Origin: Lewinellaceae bacterium
GTDB taxonomy: Bacteria; Bacteroidota; Bacteroidia; Chitinophagales; Saprospiraceae
Assembly: GCA_020636095.1 (NCBI GenBank)
Contig: JACJYN010000003.1
Coordinates: 682,001 to 746,000, forward strand
Direction: 5' to 3'
Length of the DNA stretch: 64,000 bases
Numbering within the stretch: position 1 is the stretch's first letter; every line of letters starts with the position of its first letter. The translations under genes and the position numbers were made by a program. Below are positions 49,845 through 58,680 of the stretch, in pieces. A model generated the notes under the pieces. That model saw nothing but the letters and a program-made list of their open reading frames with translations. It was not told the origin of the DNA and did no database searches.

Positions 49845-52295
49845 ATGAAAGTATCGCTGAACTGGCTAAAAGAATACCTCGATATTACTCTCAGCCCGGA
49901 AACAATTTCTGAAATCCTAACGGATATTGGGTTGGAAGTAGAGGGTATGGAACAGGTGGAGACCATCAAAGGGGGCCTGGAAGGCGTCGTGGTGGGCAAA
50001 GTCCTGGAATGCGGAAGGCATCCCAACGCCGACCGCCTGTCGCTCACCCGGGTGGATATCGGCAACGGCGAAAGGCCTTTGCAGATTATTTGCGGCGCCC
50101 CCAATGTGGCTGCCGGGCAGACGGTCATGGTGGCTACCGCCGGAACAACCCTGTACCCCATCAACAGCGAAGATCCGCTGGTGCTGAAAAAGGGCAAAAT
50201 CCGGGGGGAACTTTCCGAAGGGATGATTTGCTCGGAAGACGAACTGGGCCTCGGTGAGGACCACAGCGGGATCATCGTGCTACCTGGCGATGTGCCCATT
50301 GGCAAGCCGGCCCGGGAGTATTACAAGATTGAAACGGATGTCGTGTATGAGATCGGGCTGACTCCTAACCGCTCAGATGCGACCAACCACCTGGGGGTGG
50401 CCAAAGATGTGGCTGCCTATCTGAAGGTCAACCACGGGCATAGCGGCGAGGTGCGGATGCCCTCTGTGGAAGGCTTCCGGCCCGATAATAACAGCCTGCC
50501 CGTCGAAGTCGTAGTAGAAAATACCGACGCCTGCCCCCGCTACGCCGGCGTTACGATCAAGGGCCTTACGGTGGGAGAATCGCCGGACTGGCTGCGCAAC
50601 CGCCTGCTGTCGATCGGCCTGCGGCCGATTAATAATATGGTGGACATCACCAACTTCATTCTGCACGAACTGGGGCAGCCGCTCCACGCTTTCGACCTGC
50701 GGCAGGTTACCGGCCGGAAGATTATCGTAAAGGCCTTGCCTAAAGGCAGCAAGTTTACTACCCTCGATGAGGTGGAGCGTGAGCTAACCGGTGAAGACCT
50801 CATGATCTGTGATGGCAAAGAACAGGGCATGTGTATCGGAGGCGTTTACGGCGGCATCAATTCCGGCGTCAAAGACACCACTACCGATATTTTCCTCGAG
50901 TCCGCCCATTTCAACCCGAAGTGGATTCGCCGCACCAGCATGGGGCACAACCTGCGTACCGATGCGGCCAAGGTTTTCGAAAAGGGCAGCGACCCCAACG
51001 TTTCCTTGTACGCACTCAAGCGGGCGGCTCTGCTGATGAAGGAGTTGGGCGGCGGCGAGATCGCCAGTGAGGTCGTTGACATTTACCCGGCGCCCGTCAA
51101 CCCGGCGGAAGTGGAGGTGAACTACAGCCATGTCAACCGCCTGATCGGTATCGAAATCCCCCGGGAAACGGTGCACAGCATCCTGGCCGCTCTGGAGATG
51201 AAGGTTCTTTCCGACACAGCAGAGGCCTTTACCGTGGCGGTCCCAACCAACAAATCGGATGTCACCCGTGAAGCCGATGTGATCGAGGAGATTCTTCGCA
51301 TCTACGGCTACAATAAAGTGCCCATCCCGGAGCAAGTCAAGACCGGCATCAACATTGCCCCGAAACCCAACCCGGATGAACTGCGCAACATCCTCGGCGA
51401 TTACCTGGCCGCGAACGGCTTCCACGAAATGATGGCCCTTTCCCTGTCCGAATCGCGTATTTACAAGGAGCTGTACAACAGCGTTTCGGAAGCGGAACTG
51501 GTGTACATCAACAATACGTCCAATGTGCAGTTGGACATCATGCGGCCCGACCTGCTCTTCAGCGGGCTGAACGCGGTGCTGCACAACCAGAACCGCCAAC
51601 AGGTAGACGTGAAGCTGTTCGAATTCGGCCGCAGCTACCGCCACGGAGAGAAAGGCATCGATGAGCAGCAGCACCTCAGCCTGTTCATGGCCGGGTCGCG
51701 CTACCCCGAAAGCTGGCTCGACAACCGCAAGAGCGACGCCGATTATTATAGTATCAAAGCCCTGGCCACTAACATGCTGGCCCGTCTGGGTATTGGTGGT
51801 TACCAGGAAACGGCCCTCAACGATGAAACCTTCGCCTTCGGCCTGCAGTACCATCGCGGGCCGCAGGTGCTGGTGCAATTCGGCAAGGTCTCGCCCCGGC
51901 TTTGCAAGCAAATGGATATCCGCAGCAGCGTCTATTATGCGGATTTCAACTGGGATGCCTTGCTGAAGGCCGTGCGCAAGCACAAGATAGAATATCAGGA
52001 ACTTAACAAATTTCCCACAGTGCGCAGGGATTTGGCATTGGTTATTGATAATTCGGTAAAATTTAGTGATATTGTGGCGATAGCCAGAAAGGTAGGCAAG
52101 AAGCTCATTCAGGATATTAACCTCTTTGACGTCTACGAGAATGAAAGCCAGCTGGGGCAAGGCAAAAAGTCTTACGCCGTTAGCTTCCTGTTCGAAGACC
52201 CTACTAAAACACTGAAGGACAAAGAGGTCGACAAAGTCGTCAATCAACTGATTGAAGCTTACGAGTCGCAATTGGGAGCGTCGATCCGGCGTTAA
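49845..52295 (+). CDS. pheT: Phenylalanyl-tRNA synthetase beta subunit
   Basis: An 816-residue PheRS beta chain, which with PheS charges tRNA-Phe. The N-terminal domain (MKVSLNWLKEYLDITLSPE) leads into an EMAP-like tRNA-binding domain (GKVLECGRHPNADRLSLTRVDIG), then B3/B4 editing domain, B5, the catalytic-like core (FEFGRSYRHG) and the C-terminal anticodon-binding FDX-ACB domain (KFPTVRRDLALVID..SYAVSFLFEDPTKTLKDKEVDK). Full length. pheS is elsewhere. It heads a plus-strand group with a coiled-coil protein, zapA and rny. Confidence 0.98.
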   Translation: MKVSLNWLKEYLDITLSPETISEILTDIGLEVEGMEQVETIKGGLEGVVVGKVLECGRHPNADRLSLTRVDIGNGERPLQIICGAPNVAAGQTVMVATAGTTLYPINSEDPLVLKKGKIRGELSEGMICSEDELGLGEDHSGIIVLPGDVPIGKPAREYYKIETDVVYEIGLTPNRSDATNHLGVAKDVAAYLKVNHGHSGEVRMPSVEGFRPDNNSLPVEVVVENTDACPRYAGVTIKGLTVGESPDWLRNRLLSIGLRPINNMVDITNFILHELGQPLHAFDLRQVTGRKIIVKALPKGSKFTTLDEVERELTGEDLMICDGKEQGMCIGGVYGGINSGVKDTTTDIFLESAHFNPKWIRRTSMGHNLRTDAAKVFEKGSDPNVSLYALKRAALLMKELGGGEIASEVVDIYPAPVNPAEVEVNYSHVNRLIGIEIPRETVHSILAALEMKVLSDTAEAFTVAVPTNKSDVTREADVIEEILRIYGYNKVPIPEQVKTGINIAPKPNPDELRNILGDYLAANGFHEMMALSLSESRIYKELYNSVSEAELVYINNTSNVQLDIMRPDLLFSGLNAVLHNQNRQQVDVKLFEFGRSYRHGEKGIDEQQHLSLFMAGSRYPESWLDNRKSDADYYSIKALATNMLARLGIGGYQETALNDETFAFGLQYHRGPQVLVQFGKVSPRLCKQMDIRSSVYYADFNWDALLKAVRKHKIEYQELNKFPTVRRDLALVIDNSVKFSDIVAIARKVGKKLIQDINLFDVYENESQLGQGKKSYAVSFLFEDPTKTLKDKEVDKVVNQLIEAYESQLGASIRR

Positions 52296-52336
52296 GGGAT
52301 CAACGGCCGTCGCGCCCCGCAACTCAAAATCCCAAA

Positions 52337-52633
52337 ATGGACTTATCAGAGCAAATCGACAGCATTGAGCTCAAGATAAGGCAGCTGGCGCTCAAAATGG
52401 AGCGCGTCCAAAGGGAAAACGCTGCCTTACAGGAAGACAACAAAAAATTGAAAGCTGAGCTGGACCGACAAAAAGGGAAAGCCAGCGTTTTGGAAGATAA
52501 GCTCGAAAAAACGCAGCGAGCTATGGACTTGCAGCGGGAAGAGCAGCCAGAGCATTCAAAAGAGCTGAAAGATCAGCTTGATCAATACATCCACGAAATA
52601 GACGAATGTATTGAGTGGTTGCGCAAGCATTAA
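52337..52633 (+). CDS. Small coiled-coil protein upstream of zapA
   Basis: A 98-residue, highly charged protein that is almost one continuous coiled coil (for example IELKIRQLALKMERVQRENAALQEDNKKLKAELDRQ). It resembles ZapB-like division proteins in length and character, and its position just before zapA suggests a partner in Z-ring organisation, but coiled coils give weak homology evidence. It starts 42 bp after pheT and ends 12 bp before the proposed zapA start. Confidence 0.7.
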   Translation: MDLSEQIDSIELKIRQLALKMERVQRENAALQEDNKKLKAELDRQKGKASVLEDKLEKTQRAMDLQREEQPEHSKELKDQLDQYIHEIDECIEWLRKH

Positions 52634-52644
52634 AGCAGAGCAGT

Positions 52645-52938
52645 GTGCAGGATAAAGAGACGAAGCATATAACCGTATTAATTGCCAGCCGGCCGTATCC
52701 GTTGAAAATCGATGCATCGGATGAGCCTGCTATAAGGAAAATCGTCAATGAGGTCAACGAAAAGTTAAACCGCTTCCAGTTGACCTATACCAATAAGGAT
52801 AAACAGGATTGCCTTTCTATGGCGGTCCTCACCTATGCGGTAGACCTGCACAAAGCTAAACAGGCCGTCGCTAACGACCCTGCCCTTTCTGCCAAACTTG
52901 CCAATATGGATGCTCTGCTCGACAGGCTCTTGGTATGA
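52645..52938 (+). CDS. zapA: Cell division protein ZapA
   Basis: About 97 residues from GTG 52645. The family pattern is ITVLIASRPYPLKIDASDEPAIRKIVNEVNEKLNRFQ followed by DCLSMAVLTYAVDLHKAK and a C-terminal coiled-coil region. ZapA bundles FtsZ filaments. A longer version starting at GTG 52615 would overlap the preceding gene by 19 bp; the shorter start gives the usual N-terminus only a few residues before the first strand. Located in the pheT-rny cluster as in many Bacteroidota. Confidence 0.88.
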   Translation: MQDKETKHITVLIASRPYPLKIDASDEPAIRKIVNEVNEKLNRFQLTYTNKDKQDCLSMAVLTYAVDLHKAKQAVANDPALSAKLANMDALLDRLLV

Positions 52939-52944
52939 TGGACA

Positions 52945-53016
52945 GTTGTTCGTTGTCGGTTGATAGTTGTTTGGTTATTCTGAAAAACCGATTTCCAACA
53001 ACAGGCAACAGGCAAC
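52945..53016. repeat. Inverted pair of heptamer arrays (GTTGNNN)
   Basis: Four heptamers on the plus strand at 52945-52972 (GTTGTTC, GTTGTCG, GTTGATA, GTTGTTT), and three on the minus strand at 53016-52996 (GTTGCCT, GTTGCCT, GTTGTTG), 23 nt apart. The two arrays can pair partially and could form a hairpin after zapA. The word differs from the TGTRCGR and RTTCGSN arrays, but the 7-bp period is the same. Confidence 0.75.
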
Positions 53017-53141
53017 ACAGAACGCCATCCCAAGCCCGCCTCCTTCTCCACCTGCTTCCGTCCAGCTTTTATTTGTTATCATTATTGCCGGGAATGGCAA
53101 AATAGCGGTTGCTCTTTTCCATTCCTTAAAACCAAAAGATT

Positions 53142-54821
53142 ATGGAAATAATATTTGGAGTCGTCGGCCTGGTCATAGGCCTTATCGTCGGCTATATGAT
53201 TGTTCGGTCGACTACCCAGAAGGCCAACCAGAAGTACATCGACGAAATGAACGCCAAGGCGGATCAGGAAGTTAGCGAAGCCCGCCTCACCGCCAAGCGC
53301 ATTATTGGGGAGGCGGAGGAGAAGGCGGAAAAGATCTACGCCACCGCAGAAAACAAGAACGAACGCATTAAGCAACGCAAAATCCAGGAAGCGAAGGAGA
53401 AGTTCAACCGCCTGAGGTCTGAGTTCGAGGCGCACAAAGCCGAACAAATGGTGGACCTGAAAGAGCGGGAGGTGGAAATCAAAGCCATGGAAGCGGAGCT
53501 GAAGCAAAAGCACGACCGCCTCGAGGATAGGAGCCGGTCGCTGGATGCTACCCAGTCCGATCTGGAGCAGCGCGAGGCCGACGCCATCGCACTGCGGGAG
53601 AACCTCGAAAAGCAGCACAAAGTAATGTCCCGCCGAAAGGAAGAACTGGATGCCGCTAACGAACGCTTTATCAAGGAGCTCGAGAAGGTCTCCAACCTCA
53701 GCGAAGGAGAGGCAAAGGAGCAACTGCTGGAAGCGGTTAAGGCCAAAGCGGAGACGGATTCGATGGCCCTGGTCAAGAACACGATAGAGCAGGCCAAGGT
53801 AACCGCCAACAAGGAATCCAAAAAGATCATCATTCAGACCATTCAGCGCATGTGCGCCGAGTATACCATCGAAAATACGGTCTCGGTCTTCAACCTGGAT
53901 TCCGATGACCTCAAAGGGCAGATCATCGGCCGGGAAGGCCGTAATATCCGCGCTCTGGAAGCGGCTACCGGCGCCGAAATCGTCGTCGACGATACGCCGG
54001 AGGCCATTATCATTTCCAGCTTCGACCCCATCCGCCGGGAGGTGGCCCGCCTGGCCCTCAAGCGCCTGGTGGCCGACGGCCGCATCCACCCCGCCCGCAT
54101 CGAAGAGGTGGTGGCCAAAGTGCGCAAACAGCTGGATGAACAGATCGTCGAGATCGGCGAACGCACTGTTATCGACCTGGATATCCACGGCCTGGACGCC
54201 AATCTGGTCAGAATGGTGGGCCGCATGCGCTTCCGCTCTTCCTACGGCCAGAACCTGCTCAAGCACTCCATCGAAACGGCTAACCTCTGCGCCATCATGG
54301 CGGCGGAACTCGGCCTGAACCCTAAACAGGTCAAAATGGCCAAACGCGCCGGCCTGCTCCACGATATAGGCAAAGTAGCCGAAGAAGAAACAGAACTGTC
54401 CCACGCGATTCTGGGGATGAAATTGTCCGAGAAATACAAGGAACATCCGGTGGTCTGTAATGCCGTCGGCGCCCACCACGATGAGGTTGAGATGAACAAT
54501 ATCATTTCTCCGATCGTTCAGGCCTGCGACGCCATCTCCGGCGCCCGCCCGGGCGCCCGCCGCGAAATTCTGGAAAGCTACCTCAAGCGCATCGGCGAGC
54601 TGGAAGAACTGGCCATGGCGCACGACGGGGTACAGAAGGCCTACGCCATGCAGGCGGGCCGCGAACTGCGGGTCATTGTAGAATCTGACAAGGTGACCGA
54701 CCAATACGCCGACGACCTCTCCTTCATGATCTCTCAGAAGATACAGGATGAGATGCAGTATCCGGGGCAGGTTAAAGTGACGGTTATCCGCGAAAAGCGC
54801 GCTATTACTTATGCGCGCTAG
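53142..54821 (+). CDS. rny: Ribonuclease Y
   Basis: A 559-residue RNase Y, a membrane-tethered endoribonuclease that starts mRNA decay. An N-terminal transmembrane helix (IIFGVVGLVIGLIVGYMIV), a long coiled coil (residues 25-230), a KH RNA-binding domain (IGREGRNIRALEAATGAEIVVDDTPEAIIIS) and an HD domain (LLKHSIETANLCAIMAAELG, LLHDIGKVAEEE with the catalytic HD, AVGAHHDEVE) are present in order, and the length is typical. A strong terminator follows 25 bp downstream. Confidence 0.97.
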   Translation: MEIIFGVVGLVIGLIVGYMIVRSTTQKANQKYIDEMNAKADQEVSEARLTAKRIIGEAEEKAEKIYATAENKNERIKQRKIQEAKEKFNRLRSEFEAHKAEQMVDLKEREVEIKAMEAELKQKHDRLEDRSRSLDATQSDLEQREADAIALRENLEKQHKVMSRRKEELDAANERFIKELEKVSNLSEGEAKEQLLEAVKAKAETDSMALVKNTIEQAKVTANKESKKIIIQTIQRMCAEYTIENTVSVFNLDSDDLKGQIIGREGRNIRALEAATGAEIVVDDTPEAIIISSFDPIRREVARLALKRLVADGRIHPARIEEVVAKVRKQLDEQIVEIGERTVIDLDIHGLDANLVRMVGRMRFRSSYGQNLLKHSIETANLCAIMAAELGLNPKQVKMAKRAGLLHDIGKVAEEETELSHAILGMKLSEKYKEHPVVCNAVGAHHDEVEMNNIISPIVQACDAISGARPGARREILESYLKRIGELEELAMAHDGVQKAYAMQAGRELRVIVESDKVTDQYADDLSFMISQKIQDEMQYPGQVKVTVIREKRAITYAR

Positions 54822-54845
54822 TCAATGAGAATATATTTGTTATTC

Positions 54846-54878
54846 AAAGGGCGCGCCATCTGGCGCGCCCTTTTTTTT
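54846..54878 (+). terminator. Rho-independent terminator after rny
   Basis: A 12-bp stem AAAGGGCGCGCC / GGCGCGCCCTTT with ATCT loop, then a run of T (eight in total). Confidence 0.95.
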
Positions 54879-54907
54879 CCAATTCGTGATGCTTCACCTT
54901 TTAAGGA

Positions 54908-55699
54908 ATGAAAAAAACACCCTTATTACTTTTTACAGTAGCCGTTTTGCTCCTTCAGTGTACCGGCTCGAATTCTCGGGAGCAGGAAGCAGGTAAAGGC
55001 GGCAAACCGCAGATCACCGTAGCGGTGGCCGCCAATGTGCAATTTGCCATGAAGGAACTGGAAGCGGTTTTTGAGCAGGAAACGGGCATCGATGTGAATG
55101 TGGTGATCAGCTCTTCGGGCAAGCTGGCCGCTCAAATCCTACAGGGGGCGCCTTACAGCCTGCTGGTATCCGCCAATATGAAATATCCGGAAGCCCTGGT
55201 GCAGGGAGGGAAGGCCGCCGGGCGCCCTCAAATCTACGCTTATGGCGCTCTTGTCCTCTGGACCCTGAAGGAAAATATCCGGTTGTACCCGGACCCTGCA
55301 TTCCTGCTCGCCGATTCCATCAACAAGGTGGCCATCGCCAACCCCCGAAATGCGCCCTACGGTGAGGAGGCCGTCCGTTATTTTAAATATTATGGCGTGT
55401 ATGAAGCCATTCAATCTAAACTGGCCTATGGCGAAAGCATTGCTCAAACCAACCAATATGTTCTGGCAGGGGCGGTAGACGCCGGGATCACTGCCCGGTC
55501 AGTGGTGCTTTCCCCGGAATTGCAGGGAAAAGGCCAATGGGTCGAACTGCCGGCGGAAGCCTACCAGCCCATCGAGCAGGGGGTCGTGGTCACTACTTAC
55601 GGGCAGGAAAACCACCCGGAAGAGAGCCGGCTGTTTTTCGATTTCCTGTTTTCCGAAAAAGCGAAACAGGCCTTTAAAAAGTATGGGTATAACCTTTGA
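54908..55699 (+). CDS. modA: Molybdate ABC transporter substrate-binding lipoprotein
   Basis: A 263-residue ModA-type binding protein with a lipoprotein signal (lipobox LLLQC, Cys18). The mature protein begins ITVAVAANVQFAMKELEAVFEQETGIDVNVVISSSGKLAAQILQGAPYSLLVSA, the typical ModA fold with oxyanion-binding Ser/Ala segments (SSSGK, NPRNAPYGEEA). The C-terminus TTYGQENHPEESRLFFDFLFSEKAKQAFKKYGY is also characteristic. ModB and ModC are not adjacent, so the permease must be encoded elsewhere. A His-rich lipoprotein gene lies convergent just after. Confidence 0.92.
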   Translation: MKKTPLLLFTVAVLLLQCTGSNSREQEAGKGGKPQITVAVAANVQFAMKELEAVFEQETGIDVNVVISSSGKLAAQILQGAPYSLLVSANMKYPEALVQGGKAAGRPQIYAYGALVLWTLKENIRLYPDPAFLLADSINKVAIANPRNAPYGEEAVRYFKYYGVYEAIQSKLAYGESIAQTNQYVLAGAVDAGITARSVVLSPELQGKGQWVELPAEAYQPIEQGVVVTTYGQENHPEESRLFFDFLFSEKAKQAFKKYGYNL

Positions 55700-55713
55700 A
55701 CGCACCCTCTCCC

Positions 55714-56031
55714 TCACTCATGCCCATGCCCATCCTCGATGTGCTCTGCCCTGGCGACATAGTCCATGCCACATACCGGGCAGGCGCCAGGCTGATCGCT
55801 GCCACTACCTTCACAGTGCATGGGGCAGACATAAGCAGAAGTATATTCTTTTCCCTGGTTATGCGTTTCGCCGACAGGGGTGGCCGTTTCGCCGCTATGG
55901 TCGTGTCCGTCCTGGCCCGCTTCTTCATGGCTGTGCGTTTCGCCGTTATGGCTGTGTGCATCTCCGGTGTTGCCACCACAGGAGGCTAACGCCAATGCGG
56001 CAAGAAAGAGAAAAATTAATTTAAATTGCAT
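55714..56031 (-). CDS. His-rich heavy-metal-binding lipoprotein
   Basis: A 105-residue lipoprotein (lipobox ALASC, Cys18). The first half is very rich in His with Asp/Glu (DAHSHNGETHSHEE, GQDGHDHSGE), and the C-terminal half has CPMHCEGSGSDQPGACPVCGMDYV, the heavy-metal-binding motif (CPMH..CPxCGM) found in copper/silver export proteins. Likely binds Cu, Zn or similar in the periplasm or at the membrane. It precedes no efflux pump in the window; the HMA-domain protein at 56110-56598 is upstream on the same strand, separated by a terminator. Confidence 0.85.
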   Translation of the reverse strand: MQFKLIFLFLAALALASCGGNTGDAHSHNGETHSHEEAGQDGHDHSGETATPVGETHNQGKEYTSAYVCPMHCEGSGSDQPGACPVCGMDYVARAEHIEDGHGHE

Positions 56032-56063
56032 GCTTTATCTATTTTGGTGTACAAGCTTGTTGG

Positions 56064-56103
56064 GTTGGGGGAAGCGCATCAAAGATGGTGCGCTTCCCCC
56101 AAC
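56064..56103 (-). terminator. Terminator hairpin after the HMA-domain gene
   Basis: Perfect 15-bp stem GTTGGGGGAAGCGCA (56064-56078) and TGCGCTTCCCCCAAC (56089-56103) with a 10-nt loop, starting 7 bp past the stop of the HMA-domain gene on the minus strand. No long T-run follows. Confidence 0.7.
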
Positions 56104-56109
56104 AAGATA

Positions 56110-56598
56110 CTATCCTTTGGGGCGTTCGTACTGGCAGCAGCCATGCAGGCTGTTGTATACCTCATCTGGCGCCCGGTGGGTTTCGGAATCATAGCCTACG
56201 GCTGCGATCTTTGCTTTGATGTCATCCGTATTGATGGCGCCGGGCTCGTATTTTACGGTCATGGCTTTGGAGTCCGCATCCCAGTTGGCGTAATGGATGC
56301 CTTTAACATCCGACAGGGCGCCTTCAATCTTGCGCTTGCACATGCCGCAGTTGCCGTACACCTTAAAAGTTTCGGTAGTCAGGCTGGCTTCCGCTTCAGC
56401 GCTGGTGGCATCAGCCGAAGCCGAGCCCATTTTAGCGCAGCCGGCTGCATCGGCTTTGGCGCAACAGGCCGCCTTGGCGGCGCCTTCCTTGGTACACGCC
56501 GTTTTGTCTTTACCGGCACAGCAGGCCTTGGCGGTTTGAGCATGGCCCATTGCCATAGCGGCAACCGAAAGGAAAAACATTAGAACGAGCTTTTTCAT
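56110..56598 (-). CDS. Exported HMA-domain protein with Cys-rich N-terminus
   Basis: A 162-residue protein with a signal peptide (MKKLVLMFFLSVAAMAMGHAQ), a Cys/Ala/Lys-rich stretch with repeated CC and single Cys (residues 26-54: ACCAGKDKTACTKEGAAKAACCAK), then an HMA (heavy-metal-associated) domain. The metal site is GNCGMC (Cys84, Cys87), with FKVYGNCGMCKRKIEGALSDVKG and IAAVGYDSE. It likely binds Cu(I) or a similar metal outside the cytoplasm. HMA domains usually have MxCxxC; here GNCGMC. The Cys-rich part might add further metal sites. Confidence 0.88.
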   Translation of the reverse strand: MKKLVLMFFLSVAAMAMGHAQTAKACCAGKDKTACTKEGAAKAACCAKADAAGCAKMGSASADATSAEAEASLTTETFKVYGNCGMCKRKIEGALSDVKGIHYANWDADSKAMTVKYEPGAINTDDIKAKIAAVGYDSETHRAPDEVYNSLHGCCQYERPKG

Positions 56599-56783
56599 GT
56601 TTTTTGATTTACAAAATGAGAAAATGATGGATATACAATTATTAAAGATTAAAAGACTATTTCGGAAATAGTTGACAGGGATCTGAAATTAACCTCCAAT
56701 TAACAAATAAGTCCAGGAGGTTTCATGCTTCTGAAGAATTATCTATATTTAGAGTTAACAATTCATTACCAAAAAAGAGCTCT

Positions 56784-58475
56784 ATGACAAAGTATCTACA
56801 TGCCATTTTTGCCGTTGTTCTGATCTTTGCTATTCAGGACAGCCTACTTGCCCAGCCGGCCAATGACGAATGTGAAAACGCCATTGCTGTCGGGTTTGGA
56901 TCTCACGATTTTAGTTCCATTGACGCTACTTCCGGAGTGCCGGCGTTCCCCCAAAACTGCCCCTCGGACGACAGCTCCTCGGATTCATTGTACAATGACA
57001 TCTGGTATCTTTATACAGCTGATTTCACAGGGCTGGTCCAGTTCAGCACCTGTGGTATGGCTGATTTCGACACCAACCTGGCTGTGTACGGCCCCAACGC
57101 TCCCTGCCCGCCTACTGATGATGATTTGATCGATTGCAGCGAGGATGCCGCCGGTTGCGCCGGTTTCAGTTCTTCCGTTTCTTTCCCCGTAGTGTCCGGT
57201 GAAACCTATCTGCTTCGGATTGGCGGATGGGGAGGAAGCAGCCCGGGTGAAGAGGGTACCGGCACCTTTACCCTTTCCGAGTTCGTCCCCCCTCTGGGCC
57301 CACCCAATGATGATTGCGATACGGCCATAGATTTGGTGCTCGACGCGAATGACTCCATCTATGTGGAATTTGAGTCGCTCTATGCCAACACCAGCCTTCC
57401 TCAACATGTCGAACCAATCCAGTGCTTTGAGGCGGATGAAGAGTTTGTCTATAATGATGTCTGGTATTCCTGGACCGCCACCTTTACCGATGGCCTGGAG
57501 TGGTCGAATTGCGGCACCACCAATTTCGATTCCCGCATGGCCGTTTACGAGTCCACTACCTGCCCGCCGGATGTGAACTCCCTGGTAGGCTGCAGCGATG
57601 ATGGGGTGGATGAGAATGCTTTCAACTGCGCCGGCTTCACTTCCCGGGCGCTCTTTAACGTGGAAGAAGGGAAGACCTACTACTTCCGCCTGGGCGGCTG
57701 GTCCAACGGCGACGCCGGTGACGGCTCCTTCTACGTGCGGCGCATTCCGTTGATCGTGCCTCCGGCTAATGATCCGTGTGAGACGCCCAATGAGGCCTAC
57801 ATCATCACCGAACAACAGGCAGATGATTTTGATGTGCTATTTGAAGGAAGCACCACATTTGCTTCCGGCCAGCCGGAATATCCCAACCCCAGCTGTCGCA
57901 ATGATGGTGAATTCTGGGATGTGTGGTATCGCTTCAATTCCGGCGCCAATACAGATGTCACCCTGCGTTTCAATAAGGTGACGCTGAATGCAGAATTTAT
58001 CATCGATATCTTTGAAGCCTGTGGCGTTCCCGGTGACTCCAGCTGGTGCGTCCGTTCCGATCTGGTGAATAACTCTTTCTTCGATCAGGTATTTACCGGC
58101 TTCCCGGGCACGCCTACGGAGTATGTTATTCGGGTGTCTACCCGGGTGACCGGTGATGCGCCGGGCGATTTCTGGTTCCAATTGGTCGGCATTCCGGTCA
58201 GCGGCCTGGATGAACTACAGGTGGAGAACTTCCGCTTCTATCCCAACCCGGTCAACGAACAGGCCAATATGAGTTTCCGCCTCAAAGAAGCCATGGAGAG
58301 CCAGGTGGAAATTGTGAACACCCTGGGCCAGGTGGTGCAACGCATAGACTTCGGCCGCCTCCCAACCGGTGAGCAAAACCTGTCTTTCTCTACCGTCAGT
58401 TTAGGTAAGGGCGTTTACTTCCTCCGCTTACTGGCCGAGGGCCGGCAGAAGACAGTGCGGTTTGTGAAGCAGTAG
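56784..58475 (+). CDS. Secreted three-domain protein with T9SS type A sorting domain
   Basis: A 563-residue secreted protein with signal peptide (to about LAQ, residue 25). Three repeats of about 150 residues each start with PxND-C (PANDECENAIAVG, PPNDDCDTAIDLV, PPANDPCETPNEA), resembling pre-peptidase or carbohydrate-binding beta-sandwich domains with paired Cys. The C-terminal type A sorting domain (from FRFYPNPVNEQANMSFRL to VYFLRLLAEGRQKTVRFVKQ) directs T9SS export and surface attachment. No catalytic domain was seen. Followed by a terminator hairpin. Confidence 0.92.
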   Translation: MTKYLHAIFAVVLIFAIQDSLLAQPANDECENAIAVGFGSHDFSSIDATSGVPAFPQNCPSDDSSSDSLYNDIWYLYTADFTGLVQFSTCGMADFDTNLAVYGPNAPCPPTDDDLIDCSEDAAGCAGFSSSVSFPVVSGETYLLRIGGWGGSSPGEEGTGTFTLSEFVPPLGPPNDDCDTAIDLVLDANDSIYVEFESLYANTSLPQHVEPIQCFEADEEFVYNDVWYSWTATFTDGLEWSNCGTTNFDSRMAVYESTTCPPDVNSLVGCSDDGVDENAFNCAGFTSRALFNVEEGKTYYFRLGGWSNGDAGDGSFYVRRIPLIVPPANDPCETPNEAYIITEQQADDFDVLFEGSTTFASGQPEYPNPSCRNDGEFWDVWYRFNSGANTDVTLRFNKVTLNAEFIIDIFEACGVPGDSSWCVRSDLVNNSFFDQVFTGFPGTPTEYVIRVSTRVTGDAPGDFWFQLVGIPVSGLDELQVENFRFYPNPVNEQANMSFRLKEAMESQVEIVNTLGQVVQRIDFGRLPTGEQNLSFSTVSLGKGVYFLRLLAEGRQKTVRFVKQ

Positions 58476-58490
58476 TTTTATTGGTTGAAT

Positions 58491-58532
58491 AGAAAACCCC
58501 GGGGCCCTAATGAGGAACTCCCGGGGTTTTCT
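58491..58532 (+). terminator. Terminator hairpin after the T9SS protein gene
   Basis: AGAAAACCCCGGG pairs with CCCGGGGTTTTCT around a loop, about 15 bp past the stop, followed by ATTTC. The T-run is inside the stem (GGGGTTTTCT). Confidence 0.8.
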
Positions 58533-58572
58533 ATTTCAATCCGCCCGGTAATCAGTCCATTGAGGATGAGGT

Positions 58573-58602
58573 CAAAAGACACAGAAAATTGAACTATCCC
58601 CT
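58573..58602 (+). repeat. Dispersed block AAAGACACAGAA..TGAACTATCCC, copy 3
   Basis: TCAAAAGACACAGAAAATTG followed by AACTATCCCC, matching 25145-25173 (minus strand) and 45081-45110. Here no RTTCGSN heptamers precede it. Confidence 0.7.
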
Positions 58603-58680
58603 ATCCTCCCCAAAGGACGTTCTCCTCCCCCTGCCCCCTTCTTTCAGCCGCCGAAGCTTCAGCGTAGGAGGCCCCCTTCC

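Noticed and set aside
50784..52322. Long minus-strand open frame opposite pheT (512 codons).
   Set aside because: Antisense shadow of pheT with no recognisable domain.
53082..54704. Long minus-strand open frame opposite rny (540 codons).
   Set aside because: Antisense shadow of the RNase Y coiled coil and HD domains; hydrophobic runs come from antisense Lys/Glu codons.
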